From contig NZ_ALCA01000125.1 of assembly GCF_000278725.1 (NCBI RefSeq), forward strand, positions 4,673 to 68,672: 64,000 bases of DNA, given 5' to 3'. Origin of the DNA: Actinomyces sp. ICM47 (GTDB lineage: Bacteria > Actinomycetota > Actinomycetes > Actinomycetales > Actinomycetaceae). Under the pieces are notes generated by a model that did not search any database, was not told the DNA's origin, and saw nothing but the letters and a program-made list of their open reading frames with translations. Position 1 is the stretch's first letter, and each line of letters begins with the position of its first letter. Below, one piece after another: positions 61,883 to 64,000 of this stretch. The position numbers were made by a program, and so were the translations under genes.

Positions 61883-64000
61883 CAGGCCTCGTCGTCCATA
61901 TCTGCCGTCGCCTCCAGCAGGGCCTCCAGTTCCTCCTCACCGGGCAGGAACGCGGGGGTCTCCTCGCTGGGTTCGGGAAGTTCGTCGGCAGCCTCGGCCA
62001 CCGCAAAGTCCTCATCAGCAGCTGTGTCAACGGCGAGGGCCTCAGGTTCGGCCACGATGCCTGCCGGATCGTCGTTGTCGACGACAGTAATCTCAGGGCA
62101 GGTCACCGGATTACCGGAGCCGTCCGACCATTCCCAGGCAGCAGCGGCGAGCGCGCGGTAGGAGTCGATGGAAATCGTCACCGCGTCGGTCAGTTCGATG
62201 TCATCCAATGTCAGCGTACCGCCGCGCGTCACCTTGGCAACCTGCGACAGGCCGCAGGTCCACGTGCCGTCGCGATGGTGCTTGGGAGCCGGGTGGGCCT
62301 CCAGCATGCCGCGCATATCAAGTGCCAGGTATGTGGGACGCTGGCCGCGAGGAGCACGCAAAACAGCGCGAGCCTGGTGGACACCGGTCAGCACGTGCAT
62401 CGCGGGGACGCCAGCTGCGACGGCACCCATAATGTCGGTCTCAAGGCGGTCGCCCACTGCCATCGGGTTCGTGGCACCAACGAGCTGGCTCGCGCGGCGG
62501 TAGATACCCGGCTCGGGCTTGCCACCGGCAGTGGGACGCTTGCGGGTCGCGTGCTGAATCGCACGCACCAGCGAGCCATTGCCGAGCGCCTGACCGCGCT
62601 CAACGGGCAGGGTCGCGTCAAGGTTCGAGGCATAGAAGGCAGCACCGCGTTCAATCGCGAAAGCTCCCTCGGACAGGAGCGTCCAGTTAACCTCCTTGTC
62701 GAGGCCCTGCACAACGGCAGCAGGCTCGTCGTCGGCACTGTCCACCAGCTCAAAGCCCTGCTCTTCGAGAGCCTGGCGCAAACCGGGACCGCCGAGTACG
62801 AAGACCTTGGCACCCTCGTCGAGTTCCTCCGCCATGATGGCGGCAATGTCCATAGCCGACGTCATGACCATCTCGGGGGTCGCCTCGAAGTCCATGCTGT
62901 TGAGCTTGTCGGCCACCTGCTGCGGGGTGCGCATCGCGTTGTTCGTGACGAACGCGGAGGCCATGCCCATCGTGCGCGCCTCGATAACGGACGAGGCAGC
63001 GTGCTCGATCCGCTCGTCACCGGACCACGCCGTACCATCGAGGTCAAGCAACGCGCAGTCATATTCCTCGGCCAGTGCGTTCTTGCAGCCGCGCAGCGGC
63101 GAACGCTTATCATCAACGTCGGCGTCCTGGAACAGGGCAACGTCAACGATCTCGGTATCCTCAACCTCGGCGGGCATCTCCGCAATGACAGCCTCGGCTT
63201 CGTCCACGCGACCCAGTTCCGTCAGGCGCTCAGCCTTAACCTCCATGAGACGACGGCGGAGCTCATTGTCGGCCGATTCCGGCAGCACGGCAAGCGCATC
63301 GTCGACGATCACGAGGCCGACGTCGGACTGACCGAGGTCAGCACGTGCGCCGGAGGAGACGAGTACCAGCTCGACCTGTTCCGCAAGATCCAGAGTCGTG
63401 GAGTCGGTTGCGTCGATGATCTCAACGGCCTTCTCGGGGTGGCCAAGCCCGCGCTCCGCGTCGGCTTCGACAGCGCGCAGCGAGTCATCCCCACGCATGC
63501 GTCGCACGGCGCGCACTTCGCGCAGCGCCTCCTCATAACGACCCGAGGCGTACGCGGTCAGAGCAGCGGCCTCGCGAACGACATCGACGCGACCCGCACG
63601 GCTCACAGCAGCCTGGGCATGCTGGTAAGCGGCCTCGGGATCGAGATCAATCAGCTGACCGGCCATCACCAGGTGCCGCGCAACAATGTCACGGTTGGGA
63701 CCCGACAGCGTCGCCAGCGCGCGCATAGCATCACGGTCAAGCTCCTGGGAACTCACGCCAGCAGGAATCGTCGGCTCATTGCCGTTAGGAGACACGTACT
63801 CGTCCGTCGACGAATAGTTCTGGTAGGTGGCGTCCTTGCGGCGATCATTCTGACGAGGCCTGCGACCGTCGCGCTCAAAACGGCCGCCCTCACGACGGTC
63901 ACCGCGCATGCCTCCGCGACGGTCATCACGACGCTGGAAGCCACCACGGCCGCCCCGGCGGTCATCACGGTGATCGTCACGGCTACCAAAATCACGGCGC
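61882..64000 (-). CDS. TPR-HAD-IIA fusion phosphatase with RGG-rich N-terminus (partial)
   Basis: The protein continues off the right edge: upstream of the first internal ATG (63909) another 30 codons stay open, so the true start is outside. The visible part has an Arg/Gly/Asp-rich N-terminus of at least 55 residues, helical TPR-like repeats (about 60-265 of the 63909 frame: AYQHAQAAVSRAGRVDVVRE, YEEALREVRAVRRMR) and a HAD-IIA phosphatase domain with motif I ALLDLDGTAWSGDE, TNNAMRTPQQVADKL, KPEPGIYRRA and VGDRLETDIMGAV. An acidic tail ends it. In M. tuberculosis these are two genes, Rv1691 (TPR) and Rv1692 (glycerol-3-phosphate phosphatase). Here they are one protein. Confidence 0.85.
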   Translation of the reverse strand, partial: RRDFGSRDDHRDDRRGGRGGFQRRDDRRGGMRGDRREGGRFERDGRRPRQNDRRKDATYQNYSSTDEYVSPNGNEPTIPAGVSSQELDRDAMRALATLSGPNRDIVARHLVMAGQLIDLDPEAAYQHAQAAVSRAGRVDVVREAAALTAYASGRYEEALREVRAVRRMRGDDSLRAVEADAERGLGHPEKAVEIIDATDSTTLDLAEQVELVLVSSGARADLGQSDVGLVIVDDALAVLPESADNELRRRLMEVKAERLTELGRVDEAEAVIAEMPAEVEDTEIVDVALFQDADVDDKRSPLRGCKNALAEEYDCALLDLDGTAWSGDERIEHAASSVIEARTMGMASAFVTNNAMRTPQQVADKLNSMDFEATPEMVMTSAMDIAAIMAEELDEGAKVFVLGGPGLRQALEEQGFELVDSADDEPAAVVQGLDKEVNWTLLSEGAFAIERGAAFYASNLDATLPVERGQALGNGSLVRAIQHATRKRPTAGGKPEPGIYRRASQLVGATNPMAVGDRLETDIMGAVAAGVPAMHVLTGVHQARAVLRAPRGQRPTYLALDMRGMLEAHPAPKHHRDGTWTCGLSQVAKVTRGGTLTLDDIELTDAVTISIDSYRALAAAAWEWSDGSGNPVTCPEITVVDNDDPAGIVAEPEALAVDTAADEDFAVAEAADELPEPSEETPAFLPGEEELEALLEATADMDDEA

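Overview
The window is a dense stretch of a high-G+C Gram-positive (actinobacterial) chromosome. Coding density is above 95 percent, genes often overlap by the four bases ATGA or GTGA, GTG starts are common, and no gap exceeds about 210 bases. Gene content (Pup system, MctB-SteA-RecN-TlyA block, suf operon with SufR, imuA'/imuB/dnaE2, DUF4191) and the lack of 20S proteasome genes at the Pup locus suggest the Actinomyces/Schaalia group. That assignment is inference, because no rRNA gene is present.

Layout. 1-2820: shikimate genes aroC-aroK-aroB. 2881-9620: a membrane-anchored FKBP-like protein and the pupylation genes (pafA, pup, dop, ATPase mpa/arc), then trmI, all on the minus strand. 9699-15721: RecB-like nuclease, a degenerate aldo/keto reductase, a very acidic small protein, an FAD oxidoreductase, a MazG-like pyrophosphohydrolase, a DsbA-fold protein, tRNA-Leu(GAG), a MarR regulator and a HAD phosphatase. 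15728-25502: an SOS mutagenesis module (dnaE2 and imuA'-imuB, each behind a LexA-type box) that encloses a zinc alcohol dehydrogenase and a SWIM/SNF2 helicase. 25598-32686: PEBP protein, TrmL, a membrane protein, dihydrolipoyl dehydrogenase and lipoyl E2, a degenerate receptor-like kinase and a DUF4191 protein. 32831-36574: an amino-acid ABC importer with two tandem binding proteins. 36706-43122: ABC-F protein, a queuosine-precursor transporter coupled to Tgt, a zinc metallopeptidase and an acyl-CoA synthetase. 43130-47175: a visibly less G+C-rich two-gene island (SNF2-type helicase with an N-terminal extension plus a DUF4391-like protein). 47361-53737: complete suf operon sufR-B-D-C-S-U and a MIP18/SufT-like gene. 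53893-64000: NUDIX, pyrG, mctB, steA, recN, NAD kinase, tlyA, a small protein and a TPR-HAD fusion running off the window. This last block has the gene order of M. tuberculosis Rv1691-Rv1700.

The most unusual parts are four. The helicase/DUF4391-like pair sits like a defence cassette between housekeeping genes. The Pup pathway lacks proteasome genes, and its ATPase lacks the proteasome-docking tail. The dnaE2 gene appears to be transcribed leaderless directly under LexA. Several enzyme-fold proteins have lost their canonical catalytic residues (AKR, kinase, DsbA-like, ImuB). No insertion sequence, phage gene, CRISPR array or rRNA gene was seen.
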